A stretch of DNA of 64,000 nucleotides, from assembly GCA_013399015.1 (NCBI GenBank), contig VWZX01009108.1:2596822-2660821 (forward strand). The letters are read 5' to 3'. The notes under the pieces were generated by a model. The model was not told the DNA's origin. It worked only from the letters and a program-made list of their open reading frames with translations, and did no database searches. This DNA comes from Galbula dea. Its lineage: Eukaryota > Chordata > Aves > Piciformes > Galbulidae. Positions 12,817-26,200 of this stretch are shown here, one piece after another. Positions within the stretch are counted from its first letter, which is position 1; each line of letters begins with the position of its first letter. The translations under genes and the position numbers were made by a program.

Positions 12817-15069
12817 CAGATGCTAATGAGGATGATACACCAGCACTTTTCAAAGCAGAGATACTTGGAAAGGTTTTACTTTCACCCTATTAAATGCTTT
12901 GAAAATTAATTTCCTTGAAAATAAAGTCAGATTCTGGAAGTTTCAAGGGGCTCTATGCTTGACCCTGAGTGTAAATGAAATTCACTTGGATTTTATGGAT
13001 TGCTTTGATGAATTCCAGCCTAAAGGGTTTTTGAGCAGCAGACTGGTGGGAGGCTGGAATTGTCTGGAGAAGTTTTCTTTCTGAGGAGCTGAGTGAAAAA
13101 GCTCTCAGCAGTTTCAGTGGGAACTCCAGCAAGCTGTTAATGCTGTCGTCCAGGTCTGTGTTCTCAGTGCAAGACAGCAGCAGGGGTGGCTTTGTCTGGA
13201 TTCTGGAGTGTAACATAAGGCACACAGAGGATCACAAGGTCAAAGCTACTCTAGCTGGTGAGACACCCTGCCTTTCTCTTTGAACAAAAACTTGGCAGAG
13301 GGGCATGATGTAACAGAATTAACAAAATACACAATTTCAAAGGCAGCAAACTTTCTTAAGGACTTTGGAAAAGAAGGGCTACTGTTGATTCTTCTGTCAG
13401 CCTTGAACTGTGGAAGTGTGAGGCTAGAGATGGGTATAACAACTGTCCTGTAATTCCCTGATACAGGGTTTTACTCTCTGTTTGCTGTGGGAGATTAGTG
13501 GACTCGTGCAGTGCTGGGCAAATGCCATCTTCAAATCTCTGTGCATCCACACCTCTGCCTTTCATTTCTTCCAATTTCCTGTCTTTGTGTTTCTTGTTTA
13601 CCATCCCTGGAATGGGTAATCATGCTCTGGTATCAGCTTTTTGTGTTTTGCTGGGTGGCACCTTCCTTGTAGGTTGTTATCATTTTCAGCACAGCAAATG
13701 CTGCTCTTGTTTTCCACAGGCTTTGCTCTGCAGCTCAGGAGAGCTCGTGTTGGGCAGGACCTGGTTTTCACCCTCTCTCTATGCTGGTGGAACACTTTTT
13801 GACTCTTGGTAGCAACTCAGGGTTGCCCAGTCATGTCCTTACTCAATTGAAGTAGATTTTAATAAACCTTTAGCTGCTTCTCATCTACTTCAACCAGAAG
13901 TGGGGCGAGGTGAAGAGGATGAAGCACAACCTGAGGAGCTCTTTCACCTGATGAGGGGAAGAGGCAGAAAATTCAGGGAACAGGACACCCTGCTTGTATA
14001 GGCTACCTGCAGCAGGAGAGCCTCCTAGGGGGATGGCACACCCTGCCTGGCTCTTGCCCCAGGGACTTGGGAAGAAGCACCAAAAAGCACAGGGGAGGTG
14101 TTGATGCATGGCTGGGCTGACACACCACCCGTGTGGCACTGAGGTGGGCACTGCAGGAACCTCCCTCTGGTCTGCCATGGTATGAACCAGAGCAGAGCCC
14201 CTCTGTGCAGTTATGCACAACTGTGTCATCAGTCATGCTCTAAACCACAGGGATCCTTGGCATTGCAGTCACACACTCTGCTGAGGGGAGTTAATATCCT
14301 TCCTGACTGAGTACATTGCCTAGAGGGACCATTTTGTGTGTAACACTCTGGTAGAAAGAGTGATACCAGGCACTGAGCAGCACAGGGTAAAAGACTAATG
14401 TGCACTCTGTTAAATGGTGTCTTGGGTTTTGCTGGGTCCCTATTCATAAACCACAACAAAGTGGAGACAAGTATAAACCTTGTCAGCTAAAGGAAGGGCT
14501 GGGAATTCCAGGGAGTACTTAGTGACTAAAAGAAATCAAATTTTGAAATCCTCCTTTCCAAAGGAAAGCACAGAGGGGATTTAACTAGAGTGAACAAGGG
14601 TATTTGCAGTAAAATGGCAGCATGAGCAGGGCAGGGGTGAAGGAGGCTCTAGGGTTAGCTTGGCTGTGCCAGGGAAGAGTCCTCTCTCATGGGCTTGGTG
14701 TGGTGCCTCCAGCAGGCACTCTGAGAGGAGAGTTGTAGAGAAGAGCAGCTGCCTGGTACTTGTGGGTGATCATCTTGAGCAGCAACCCCAGGGCTTGGGT
14801 GTCACTGTGCCCTCAGCCTATGCTATGGTACTGGGAGCCAGAGCAGCAGGTGCTTTTCCAAACCCCTTCTGGATGGGAAGATCCTGCCTGCTCAGTGTAG
14901 GGCCCTACTGTAAGGGGTTAACTATATGTTGTGTGCTGCCACCCTCTTTGGGTCTGGGAAGATTCCTTTTTAATTGTAATTAGGCTGTCCTTGTGTTCAT
15001 GGCTTGTTTCCATATGGGAATTTGTTCCTAACAGAAGCTATTCCAGCAGTTTGGCTGCTTGCCTGGCAC

Positions 15070-15210
15070 TGGGGAGCTGGGATTCAGCTCTCTGCTAAAC
15101 CAGATGTCCCCTCTGTGACTCTGGCCAAGTTGCTTAGGGTCTCTGTGCCTCAGTTTCTAATCATCAAGTGGTAGTATTAATATCTCACAAGGGACTTTGC
15201 AAGACAGTGA
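15070..15210 (+). mobile_element. Ancient MIR-like core-SINE remnant
   Basis: The segment follows the order of the MIR consensus as I know it: a GGATTCAGCTCTCTGCTAA-like part, CTGTGACTCTGGCCAAGTTG, CTTAGGGTCTCTGTGCCTCA, GTTTCTAATCATCAAGTGG, and an AATATCTCACAAGGG tail. MIRs are tRNA-derived SINEs that predate the mammal-bird split, so strong divergence is expected. Orientation is the same as TMEM132. The limits are approximate. Confidence 0.75.
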
Positions 15211-18200
15211 TCAGAGATGGCTGATCACTCAGAGGGAGTGTTGAGGAGAACAGTACATGTTCCCCAGAGAGGCAGAGAGCAGCACTCAGGGATTTGATTC
15301 TGGCTTGGACCATGTCCTTAGTTGTTGATTACTAATGCACCAGTTGCAAGTGTTGACTTCAGTTCCCCAGCAAAGCTTCAGCAAAAAATGAAGTCTTTGG
15401 TGGGCATAGAAAGAGGAGTAATCAAGAGAACACTGTCACACAGATGTTCTTTTCCTCTGCCTAAAAATGCAGATAAACTTCCTTGGAATTTTCAGAAATG
15501 CTTTGTACCTAGCTCTTGTTAAAGTCTGCAGCAGTAGGAGGGAAAATTCCACCATGCCTTTACTGTTTGTCTTCTGATACTCCTGTCATTCATTTTACCC
15601 TTTAGTCAAGGGTTATTTATTTCCTTGCATTGTTCCTTTCAGTGTTGCCTCGTGAGTCTCAGTTGCACCACCAGTAGACATCTCATGGTACTTGACTGAA
15701 GAGCCTCTCCAGTCCTCTCTGGCAGCTGTTGACTCATCCAGCACAGCCTGGTCACTGCTATCCTAGTGCTCTGGAGATGGAATGTGTGCTCTGCAGGCTA
15801 GGACACTGAAGTCCTGCCAGGGACAAGCCATTTCTTTGAACAGGCCACAAATGTGCTTCATTCCTTGTGTATCACTAAGTGGCCCAGAGTACCTGGCTGA
15901 AAGTCACTTTGTGTCTTGCTTTGATTTCCCAATTTTCTCTTTCATTTTCTCTCAGAATTCTAGTGTTGTATCCCCTAAGGACAGGGCAGGGCCTTTGCTC
16001 TCTGACATGGAGAGTTAGTGAAAACCTGGAGAAAATGATGTTCCCATTCAGTGTTCTTTACTGTTGTATTAACTTGTTCAAAGAGCTCCAGCAGGTAACT
16101 GAGTTTTCTCCAGCAGAGACTCTGCTGCCTCAAGCCTATCATGTTAATCTCCCCTTAATTAGATCCTTCATCCCATTCTCAGGAACAGATGGGAGGCTCA
16201 GGGCTGTGAAACATTTGGGATCTCCCAAGAGGCCTGAGGAGCAGTCCTCCAGACTCTTCCACCCCTTCACAAATTTGGCCATCAATAACCAGTCATCCCC
16301 ACCAAGGCTTCCTGTGAGGATCCACTCATGGGCAGTGTGGATATCCTCTCTGCTGCCTGTGGGGTGCTGCAGGCTCAAGTTGGCCTTATGGAGTTCTCCT
16401 CCATCCTTCACCCTGCCCCTCAGCAGCTCTGTGGAAGTGGCAGGGTGATCTTCCCCTCTTTCCTGCAAGGATTTCTGACCTTGGTGGATCCTGGCTTAGC
16501 AGGAGCACACACCATATCTTATTTAATCTTCTGCTTTGTTACAAGGGCAGATGTCATCTTTTCACATGGCTATATGAACTGGTTTCTGTCCATTTGCCTT
16601 CCTCTCAAAAATGTGTTCTTTCCCTGTGCAGTTCCACCTCACAGCCTCAATGGGTACTGTAAGATCTTCCTCATGTAACACACAAAATGTCACTGATGCT
16701 CAGTGGTGCTCACATCTAATAATGTCCTAATATCTACTCAGACCAAGTGGAGAAATCACCTCTCTCATTGCTTTAGCATTTGCTCTGACAGTCAGTGGCT
16801 TGCAGGACCAATAAAATGGGAGTCTTGAACTTTGCTGGGAAGTGTGACTTATTGGCTACACTGTATAGCAATGCACAGACCAGGTTATTGATGAGAAACC
16901 CAATTACCACAGGATTTCATGACCTTTTCTATGTGCTTATTTGGTCTAGCATGGAAGTACTCTGCCAGGAATTCATAGCAAGATATGTCCCTCTCATGTA
17001 TCCATAAACTAAGCTAGAAGCAGCACAGCTGACAAAAATGGATGTTGACAAGGGAAGGAAACTGAAACAGAAGGAATCTGACCCCTTTTCTCCTAGCTAC
17101 TGTAAAAGAAGATGCACTGCTGTGTGCTTGTGGTGAGTTATTTTTTGTCATTATTGTAACCTGTTTACTTTCTTGGCTTGTCAGCCAAAACATGTGTTAA
17201 TCAGCTCTCATGCCTGTCTTTGGATCAATACCTGCTAGGAGCTATAGTTTCTTCCATAGCAAACCTGCTGTTCAGTTTTGTTGGCTTATCTCCTCTTCAT
17301 TCCTTCCTTCACCGGTCTAAACCTTTGGTCCAGCTTTGCAGATGCCAGAGGGTTTTAGGTGAAACATCTGCAAACTTGGATTTTGGTCTGGAACAGAACC
17401 TCCCAGCTGTCATTTGGAAGCAATGGGAGATAGTTCAGACACTGAGCTCAGAGTGTTAAGGTTGGGTATGTAAAGGATGAGGAAGAAGTTGTATTTGAAA
17501 CTCCTTGTGGAGGGTTTTGGATCTCTTTTGTTTGCTGGGTCTTGGAATACAGACAAACCCATTACAATGAGGCCATAAAACAAGCCCCTGGTTTTGGTAA
17601 ATGTACAAGTTTGGCAAGACCCAAAGCAGAGAGCAAGAAGATTTAAAGCAAGTATCCTTGTGAAGTTATAGTTCTGAACAGGGAGCTCCATGACAATCAA
17701 TGGGACTCTGCCTTTCTTATGGTCACAAAAATCCTGGGCCTGACTCATGCTATTACAGTGATGCACAGTGTTGTCAAGGTAATGGATTTGGGCACTTGGC
17801 ATATAGAGGAAGGGTGTAAAAGGCAGGAAGGTATTCTGCAGACCTCCTGGTGCAAGCTTCATATTAAGGGTTTTTTATGGCTGTGATAGGGAATACTCAA
17901 TTTTTTGTTACAGAAGTGAGGTTTTTATGCCCTGGCTTATTGATGTTGCTGTGCAGATCACCCATGGGAATGCTGCTCTTTCCCAGATGTAGCAGGGTTT
18001 GGGAACTTCTGCTGCCTTGGCTGCTGCTGCTGGTACCTGAGAAGCTTCCCTCAACAGGACTCGGGTAGAAATTAGAAAGAGGGAGAGAGCAGAGGGATGG
18101 TGCACATTCCAGATCCTTAGGAATAGAGCTTGGCTGTAAAAGAGCTGTTGGGCTGAATTGGGCAGAGGTAAGGAGAAATCCTCTAAGGACAAAGGCACTT

Positions 18201-21200
18201 TTGTTTTTTTGTTTTTTTAATAGTGGTATAAAACCATGTTTAAAGCCAAGCTTGAGAAGGTCAACCAAAAAGGCAAGAGAAGTGAGGGAAGTGGGGTTTC
18301 TGTTATCAACACTTTGCAATCCAGTTAGCCTGCTTAATTGTACTTGATAAAGAGAGAAACTGTTAGGAGGAGGTAAAAAAACCCACCTGAATAAAAAGAA
18401 AGCAACTACCTGTTAAAAAGTATCAAGATAAGGGATTGCTGTCTGTAAAGCTTCTCAAAAAAATCCTTCATTGTATAACTCCTTGTCTTTCTTTCACTAA
18501 CTTAAATGAAATTAGAACTTGACAGCAAAAGTGAAATGTCTGCACTGAGGAGATAATCTGATTTTTAAGGACCAATAAGACTAAGAATGCATTAAGTATT
18601 TGAATAACAGAGCTTGAAGACTTGTCAGGAGAAGTGAGTGCTTTGTGGGCATGCAGTGTGAGAGCAGAGTCAGGGGCTCAAAGGAGCAGCAGTGAGTAAC
18701 ATATATCAGTGTATGCAAGAGGCAGTTCCCATCAAGGCTGGCAGTAGAGCTGTCCAGTTTCTCCTACTCTGTAGCCTTTTCTTTTTCTCCTAGAAGAGAC
18801 AAAGAATGGCAAGTGATAAGAAACCCAGAGAATGAGAAGAGGGAGTTCATCCAGAGGTTTGGAAAAGCAATATTGTGGGTTTTAGAGGCTAAGATATGAC
18901 ATGAATTGCCAAGAGGAAAGTGGCCTGTTACCCTAACTCACTGTGTGTTCCTCTTCTGAGGATCCCAATCCAAATCTCAGCAAAGCTGGTGGTAAAGCTT
19001 CCACTGATTTCTTGGTTATTGGATCAGGCCTTTGGAGGGAGAAATCTGGAGTCATGCTTTGATACAGGACATGATTTAAGTGGAAAGGAAGTGTGAGGGA
19101 AGCACATCTGTGTTCATCTGCAAGCTTAAAGTTAATTATCATGAGCATCATGGCTGAGTGTTTATGAGACTTCCAAGGAAGTCTCAAAATCCAAGGTAAT
19201 GTTTGTTTTTGTGTGATACCAACAGCATGCACACAGGTTCTCTGACAGTCCCTGGTTTTGCCTCAGGTGGGAGACAGGGCTGGCATTTGTGGGAGACTTC
19301 TCTTGTGACAGGTGTTCTTGCTGCAGCTCAAAGTGCATGAATTAACTTAGTTTGAAACGCCATCCTTTTCCAGGGCTGTTTAGGATTCACAAGCAATTTT
19401 ATACTGTAAAGCCATTTTGGAGGGGTTTGTGTTACATTTTGGCAACAGAGATGTAGCAACCTCAGTCCAATTGTCATTGTGCCTGTTGGTGGTGAAGCTC
19501 TGGAACACTTGCTGCTCCCTGAGGAAGAGTCAAATGGCATAATACAGTGTGGTGGCCTCTGGTAGCTAGCACATGATTCTGTAGGTCACCTCCAATCCTA
19601 CTTTTCCCTTTCTTTTGTGTATTAGGAAATCTCTGACTCATAGTTCAGGACATTCTAAATTGTTAGCAGTGACAATATTTTACTCTCCAAATCACAACTC
19701 ACAATGGAGCTGGATTATAAATGTTACAATTCACTGAGGCTAAATAAACTGCTGCTTATAAATAAGATAATGGTAGACATTTAATCATCCCAATCTAGCT
19801 GTAAGATATAGCAGTAATCCTTTTGTTTCAGTAAATTAAATGCCAGCAGCAAAAGCAAAAGGAAGTGAGGCTGAGGCACTGTGAGAAACATGGCACAGTG
19901 CACTAAAAAAACAGCTGTGGAGAAAGGTGATTCATTATATTAAATGCCAACTTTGAAAGAAAGACTATAACAAACTATTACTATAAAACAAATAATGGCT
20001 TATAAGTGCTCTTTTACCATCCTATGCTGTGACATTTCTCCTTTGTTAGGGAATACAGAGCTCTGACAGCAGTGATGGAAAAGCTCAGGAGAGTGGCAAA
20101 CTTTGGATTGCTTGGACAGTGTCAGCATTTGTCAGCTTAAGTAAAGATATTAAAAGTCAGCACACTACCTTTAGAGGGAAAGGTTTGGTGTTTAAGAACC
20201 AGCCTGAGCTCAAAGTTTGACCAGTGATACTGAGTCTCAGATATGTTCCTAATTAGCTTTGTAGAGCTGCAGGGAACCCACTGAGATTTATAGCAGTTGT
20301 ATAAAGCTGCACATTTTATATGATGCCTTTCTGGTTTTGATGTTCCTTGTGCAGGAAGTCTATTTCTGTTTACCTTAGGACTTGACTTTTTAGATGAAAA
20401 CAGTTTCTCTGGCCAAAAAAAAAATAAATAAATCCTTCAGCTTTTTGCTTTTATTGGAATGCCAACTTCAAAGTGTATTTCCTAAGAGAAGTGATAGCAC
20501 ACCATGATAGCTACACAGAAATATCAGTGTCTTTCATTTTGAAGGATCTCCAAATCTTTCCCAAACTGTTCCACCTTTCCTTCTCTCATCTGCAAAGTCT
20601 ATTTCACAACTTTTACCTGTGTTCTCTCCAGTACTCAGAATGCTCTTGTTGTTGATTTACTATGAGGATTGTAAGGGCTGAGTTTTGTGGATAGGTTGGG
20701 TCTCTCACTTCATGGATAGATATGAATATATATCTATATATTTGAGCATGATAGACACTTATAAAGCATCTCCATTTCACCAGAGCAGCACAGAGGGCCA
20801 GGAATGTTGTGCTTTCATTCTTCAGGGATGTAGACTCTTAGCTCTCTTGAAAAGCAGCCACTCTTTCCTAACAGATAGGAATCCCTGTGATAATCCAGCT
20901 GTCATCCCCACATCCTGGGAAGCAGAGTAATGCAGAGAACAACAGACCAGCAACACAGCAGATACAAATCTGCATAGTTCAGCTGAAGCTGGGGGAATGA
21001 TGTTGATGTCTGCTCATTTTGGTGGTTGTATTGAGCTAATCAACATAACACTTTACTGCTAGCTGAGATTCTGGCCCAACAGCACAGTTTCCAAATCATA
21101 CTAGACTGAATACAGAGTTTTGAATACAGTGTTTTATTATATGAATGTATGCATAAACATCCAACTTCAAAGAGCTTTTCTGATGAGTCTCTGTTGTGAG

Positions 21201-22639
21201 GGAGTGAAATGTAATCTCTTGTCCTGGGCAACTAGCTACAAATGACTGATTTAAATGCTAGGAAATATGAGGAGTCTCTCAGACAAAACCAATATCCTTG
21301 GGAAAGATTTCCCCCTCACCCCCCTTCTTTCCTGAGTTTGTTTTCCCTCTCTTGTATGCCTTTATTTTCATTGCCTTTACTGTTACTACATTTGACCTAT
21401 ATATAGTTAAATATATATATATATGACTATATTTCCAAGGCAATGGAATATTAAATTGATGATCATGTAAGAGAGCTTTTTCCTGCTTCAGCCTGGGCAT
21501 GTAGAGCATCATGATGAGCCTTTCCTGGCTCTTAGCTAAAAGATACTGTGGGAATGGCCAAAGGGAAGGGAAAAAGAAGCCTCCCTGCTTGTTGGCAGCA
21601 GACAGACCTTTCCTGCCTGCCACTGGGAGGAGCATGGAAACACCAGCATCTGCATCTTCCTTCTAGAACCCTGCAGCTCCAGACTGGAAAGACTTAAGTT
21701 GACATCTGTATGAATTTTCCTGCTGCTAGGTGGGAATAAGTGATCTCATCTTTCAAGATGTTGGTGTATACAGGTTTTTTGGGCTTGAATTATTGGGGCA
21801 TTGTGCTTTTGTTTCCCCTTTCCAGCCTTACAAACTGAATAGGGATGTTGGATGCTTGTCTAAGTGTGCCATTGAAAATGGACTGGTTGTCACTTTGTGC
21901 AGCCCCAACCTGGTTACTGCTCCTGTAATCTTGCTGGCCCTGCTTTTGTTCTGGGACTTCCAGGACAGGTTTGTGCCTCCTCAACATCACCTAAAAACCT
22001 CAAGCATACAGGGGGTGTTGAACAATTATTTATTTATTTATTATTCTTATTACCCATTGCTTTGTTTTCCTGTCTTGAGTTACATTAGTTGGGCAGCTAT
22101 AAGAAAGTTGTAGGAAAAAAAAATGGATATTCTCCCACAGGGTGAATTTCTGTTCTCAGATGCAGTCCTGAAATCTGGGAGCTTGAAGGCAGAGGATCTG
22201 CCCATGACAAGAGCACAGAATGATCCATGCTTGTTGAAGGAGGAGTGATACTGGAAATGGTCTAGTCCTGCTGTGCTAACATTTATGTTTCTGGACAAAA
22301 CCACAAAAATGAATTGAAATTGCTGTAGGTGAATGAATTCAGACCTTTTCTAGTGCATAAGGGAAACAGTAGCTTTCCTACCCTGTGAAATAAACCCATG
22401 CTGATTGCTTGAGACCTGCCTGTAAGGTCTGAGGTTTTGATGGCTACCCTGGGTACAAATGCCCATGCATAGAAGGCAGCGTCATGAGTTCTATGCATGA
22501 TGAGGAACACAAGAGGATAAAATGTCAGTGCACTCACTTTGATCTTCTGTACAGGAACAGGGGCAGCACTACAGGGATGTGGTCCCATAAACTGGAGGTT
22601 TAGAAATGCCTGCAAGGGTTTCTGCCTGATGCTACAAAT
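15211..22639. other. Intronic stretch without genes
   Basis: It contains the longest open frame of the window (15879-16448, 189 codons), which has no recognisable domain and a competing 109-codon frame on the other strand, so it is not called as a gene. Also present are an A-rich simple repeat at 20415-20432, a small AT hairpin at 20716-20737 (ATAGATAT and ATATCTAT, 6-nt loop), an AT dinucleotide run at 21411-21424, and a short TTTA repeat near 22027-22044. No transposon was recognised. Confidence 0.55.
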
Positions 22640-23230
22640 GAACAATAAACCTTAGGGACACGGTGTAATTATTTACTTTGCTAAATAACACAGAGGAACT
22701 ATGGTTTAATTACAGGAGTTTAGCTGTGCAATAGGATTTCAGGGCCTGTAGCTGCAGTGCATTGCATTAATGAGCCTTGCTAAGGGTTACTTCTAATATT
22801 GGATAATGTTTCTTTTGTTTTAAATCATCCTTTTTAAATCAGTTCCATGCAGATGAGAGGGAACCTTTCCAGAGCATCACAATGAATTGTTTTTGTTTCC
22901 AAAAGGCACAACTCAACAAGGCACTTGATATTACAATTATACTCAGTTAAGCCAGATGCATTTGGCTCTGCTCTTGTCATTGACATCCCTTTTGTGCTAG
23001 CTTTTGATGAAATTTAAGCAAAAAAAGGATGTAACTGGGCATCTTCAGATGGCAGGAGTCTGCGTTTCTCAATCCTATCATCAAGCCAATCAACTCCTTT
23101 CATTTAAAGAAGATTGGAGAGGAGAATAATGCACATTAAGTAATAGCTTTTTCTGAACATTTAGGGCATGCTAATTAATAATTAGTTCATTACAATTTTA
23201 AAGCCCAACTTTATTTTTACTGAAGTCAAT
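22640..23230. promoter_or_regulatory. Candidate intronic regulatory element rich in homeodomain sites
   Basis: The stretch is AT-rich and has several TAAT-type cores: TTTAATTACA near 22706, GCATTAATGA near 22764, and a 15-bp inverted repeat at 23171-23185 made of CTAATTA and TAATTAG around one A. No repeat family was recognised. Such motif clusters are typical of conserved non-coding elements in large introns of neural genes. Conservation was not testable here. Confidence 0.3.
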
Positions 23231-26200
23231 GGCCCAGCTCCCTCAATTGAACAAGAATAGTACTAGCCATTGCTGAGTAGTGTCCCAGAAAATAGTTCCT
23301 TCCCCTGTTGTTAATCCTCCCTCCTCTTTTCTAGCCTTTTCTCTAGCTTGCCAGTTCTGCCTGCTGTAGGATGATCTTTCTTCCTGTAAATACAAGCCTG
23401 CAGACACTTCTTTACCTACTGGTGTCCCAAGAAGTCCAAGAGAGTCTCACTTCAGATAATGCCAATTTAGTGCTCTGTGGTGGAAGATGCTATACAACCA
23501 TTTGTATTACTGTCACTATGGAACTGTTGAAGTTAATAGTGGTCTTTCCTCTTCCTCTGCAATAATTTGCAGCTCCTTCTTTTTTCCTGAAGACTTCTTA
23601 TACCAAAATCTCTGCTTGTCTCTGCTCTGAAGAGCTTTTTCTAGATGATCCTTCATCAGTTTGCCACTGTGTACTATTTCTTTTTGAGGGATGAGAGTCG
23701 GTTTTGTTTTCTTTATTTTCTCAGGTTTTATTTTAATTACTATCAACAATTTCTTATAAGCCCAGAGCCTTCCTGTGTTGTTGCAGCCTTGATCAATGGT
23801 TAAACATAATCTTTGCCTGAAAAACTGTTCTGCATTTTTGATGGGGTGTGCTGTACAAGGAGATTGGTCTTACCCAGCTGGTTTGAGCTGGGAGCCCTCT
23901 TTTTGTAGGCCATGGTCAAAATCATGGTTTGAGCTTGCTGAGGGAGGCTCAGCAAATTGTTTTGTGGAAATGAAAGCAAAATCTCTGCATCTCCAGAAAT
24001 TAGTCATTAGCCTTTAATGAATTTTCTCTAAATTCTAGGCCTGATTAGTATCTTGGGCCAGCCAGTTCCTCAAATAAACTCTACAGTAAATGAAGATTGA
24101 ATGTGTACAAAGTATTTCTAAAATACTGCTGCTTCTAAGTTCAGTTACACATCCCATGGTTACACAGAGGAAAGAATCTGTTTTCTTATTCATCTGTTCA
24201 GTGCTGTTCCTCTTTTTATGTAGTTGTGTCCCATTTTCTCTCTTCCATACCCTTCTCAAACTTTCAAGCTATGAATGGTGTGGAGCAGGAGACTGCAACT
24301 GGGAGTGGTTCCTAGTTGGACAGGACTTGGCAGTAATGGACACCTCTGTACCTCAGGTTGGCTGCCAGGGCATGCAGGGCCTGGGGGAGTGAAGAGTGAA
24401 GGCTCTTCCTTGTACTTACTTTGAAGAATTATTTTGTTTTAGGTAGGCTTTGCATTCACTTGCTCTCAGAAGAACAATTTATTTGCCTTTCTCATGGGTG
24501 TTACCATGAGCTGGGCTGGAGAAGGACTTGGAAAAGAGAAGAGGGTTCTGGTTAGTGCCTGCAGTTGACACCTGACAGGGTCTTTATTTCATTTCAGTTA
24601 AGGATGCTGATCTAAGCTGTTGCATCTCAACTAGGGATGGTAAATTTGTAGTTAGGCAAAAAAGTGCTTTCCTTTTCCTCCTTTCTGCCTCTGAAGAGAT
24701 CAAATGCTTTTCAGAGACAAGCTGATGAAATACCTGAAGTGCTTTGTGTCGAGCAAGGTCATATTAACATGGATATCTAGGTTGTTCACTGATACAGCTG
24801 TCCAGGCTTAGTTAAGTTTCATGTCTTGAGAGCTGGTAATTCTTCAGACTGTCAGTTTTGGGGGTGGATGAGTGACTAAAACAGATGTATTAATGTCTGG
24901 CAGTTGAAGTACTGTAGCCTGTGGTTATGCAGACTAGGTTAGCATCTTGCCAAGATTCAGAAAATAAATGGAATAAGAGGTAAAAAGGGGAATGCTCTGT
25001 ACAGCAGGAAAAGATCTGGTGTTTCAGGAAGAAAAGGAAATGAAAGACTGGTTTAGTGTTAATTTCTGCTCTCAAGGGTACAAATAAGACTGTAATACTT
25101 AGATACAGGGGAATTTGGCAATTTCTTCTCAGAAATGTGACTATAAGTCACCATATCCTGGCCCAATTGTGGTTTGGGTAATTATATTTTGTAGATCAAA
25201 GTCTCCATTGTTGCTTCAGTTATCTGAAGCTATTGATTGTTAAAGGTTATGAAGTTAATTTTCATTTCAAAATGTAAGGGAATGACAACTTATGTTCTTG
25301 CTATTGTGACTGTGAAATTTGGCATGGAAAAAGAATGGCAGGCACTTGGGAACTGCTGTGGTATACTGGGAGCTAGAGAGAAGGAGGAAGTTTTCTAGCC
25401 TCATTACCTTGTTTGTCTAGCTTTGTTTTATTTTAAAACAATCTCATCCATTCTCATTTATCTTTAGTTACTTGTGGAACTGGACTAAAATATATCTGTT
25501 CACTGAAAAAAAGGTGACTTTTTGTGTTAATTGAAAGTAATTATACAAATTAGAGAATAGTTACATAATTTATGCTAAAAATAAGGAAACCCATTCATTC
25601 CATATTTTCTCTTGATCCTGGAAAAATAGATTGGTTAAGGTTTTGCTTTTATTTTTTAATGCCCTTGTTCTGAGTTATTTTCTATCAACATTTTCTTCCT
25701 GTGGCATTCAGAAGATGCAGCCTCTGGTCTTCCAGGAATGATATAAAAAAAGTCTTAATTTTGGTTGATCTTATCTGAAGAAATACAACAACTGTTTTCT
25801 TTTTCAGCTTCAAACACATTTAAAACATGGAGTTCTTTGGTCACATTTGTGTGTTAGGGACATTCACAGGTCCACAAGGCTATTTTCAGAGAACTGAGTC
25901 TAGGGCCACCTAGGTAAGACAACAAGGTCACAAGCAGTAAATTGAGGACTGGTATTTCTGTCAGGTTTGCCCAAAGAAATGCCAAGAGTTGTGCAGAAGG
26001 AAACCTTGTGCAGGCAGGAAGGACATCTGAATTCACTCTAGGTCAGGAGTAAATACAGGCAACAGCAGGGCTGAAAATGCAAATAGAACTCAGACAGCTC
26101 CAAAGGAACTGCAGCAGAAGCAGTTACCAGCCTGGCTGTCAGCAGGACCCCACTGTATGCCCCCTGCATTTCCCATTCCTGTGACCAGCACACTTCAGAG

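Larger units (their letters stand above)
8769..15069. other. Intronic stretch without genes
   Basis: No recognised exon or transposon. It contains an inverted pair of octamer-like sites at 11484-11505, a TATATATATA run at about 12680-12689, and a 16-bp perfect palindrome at 12801-12816. From about 13500 to 15000 the base composition is somewhat richer in G and C, with overlapping open frames on both strands of up to 118 codons. None shows a known domain. Confidence 0.55.

Noticed and set aside
15879..16448. Longest open frame in the window, 189 codons, plus strand
   Set aside because: No recognisable domain or family, a competing 109-codon frame on the other strand, no splice or promoter context. 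About one open frame of this length is plausible by chance in 64 kb read in six frames.
17410..17862. Minus-strand open frame of 150 codons
   Set aside because: No recognisable domain; neighbouring sequence behaves like ordinary intron.
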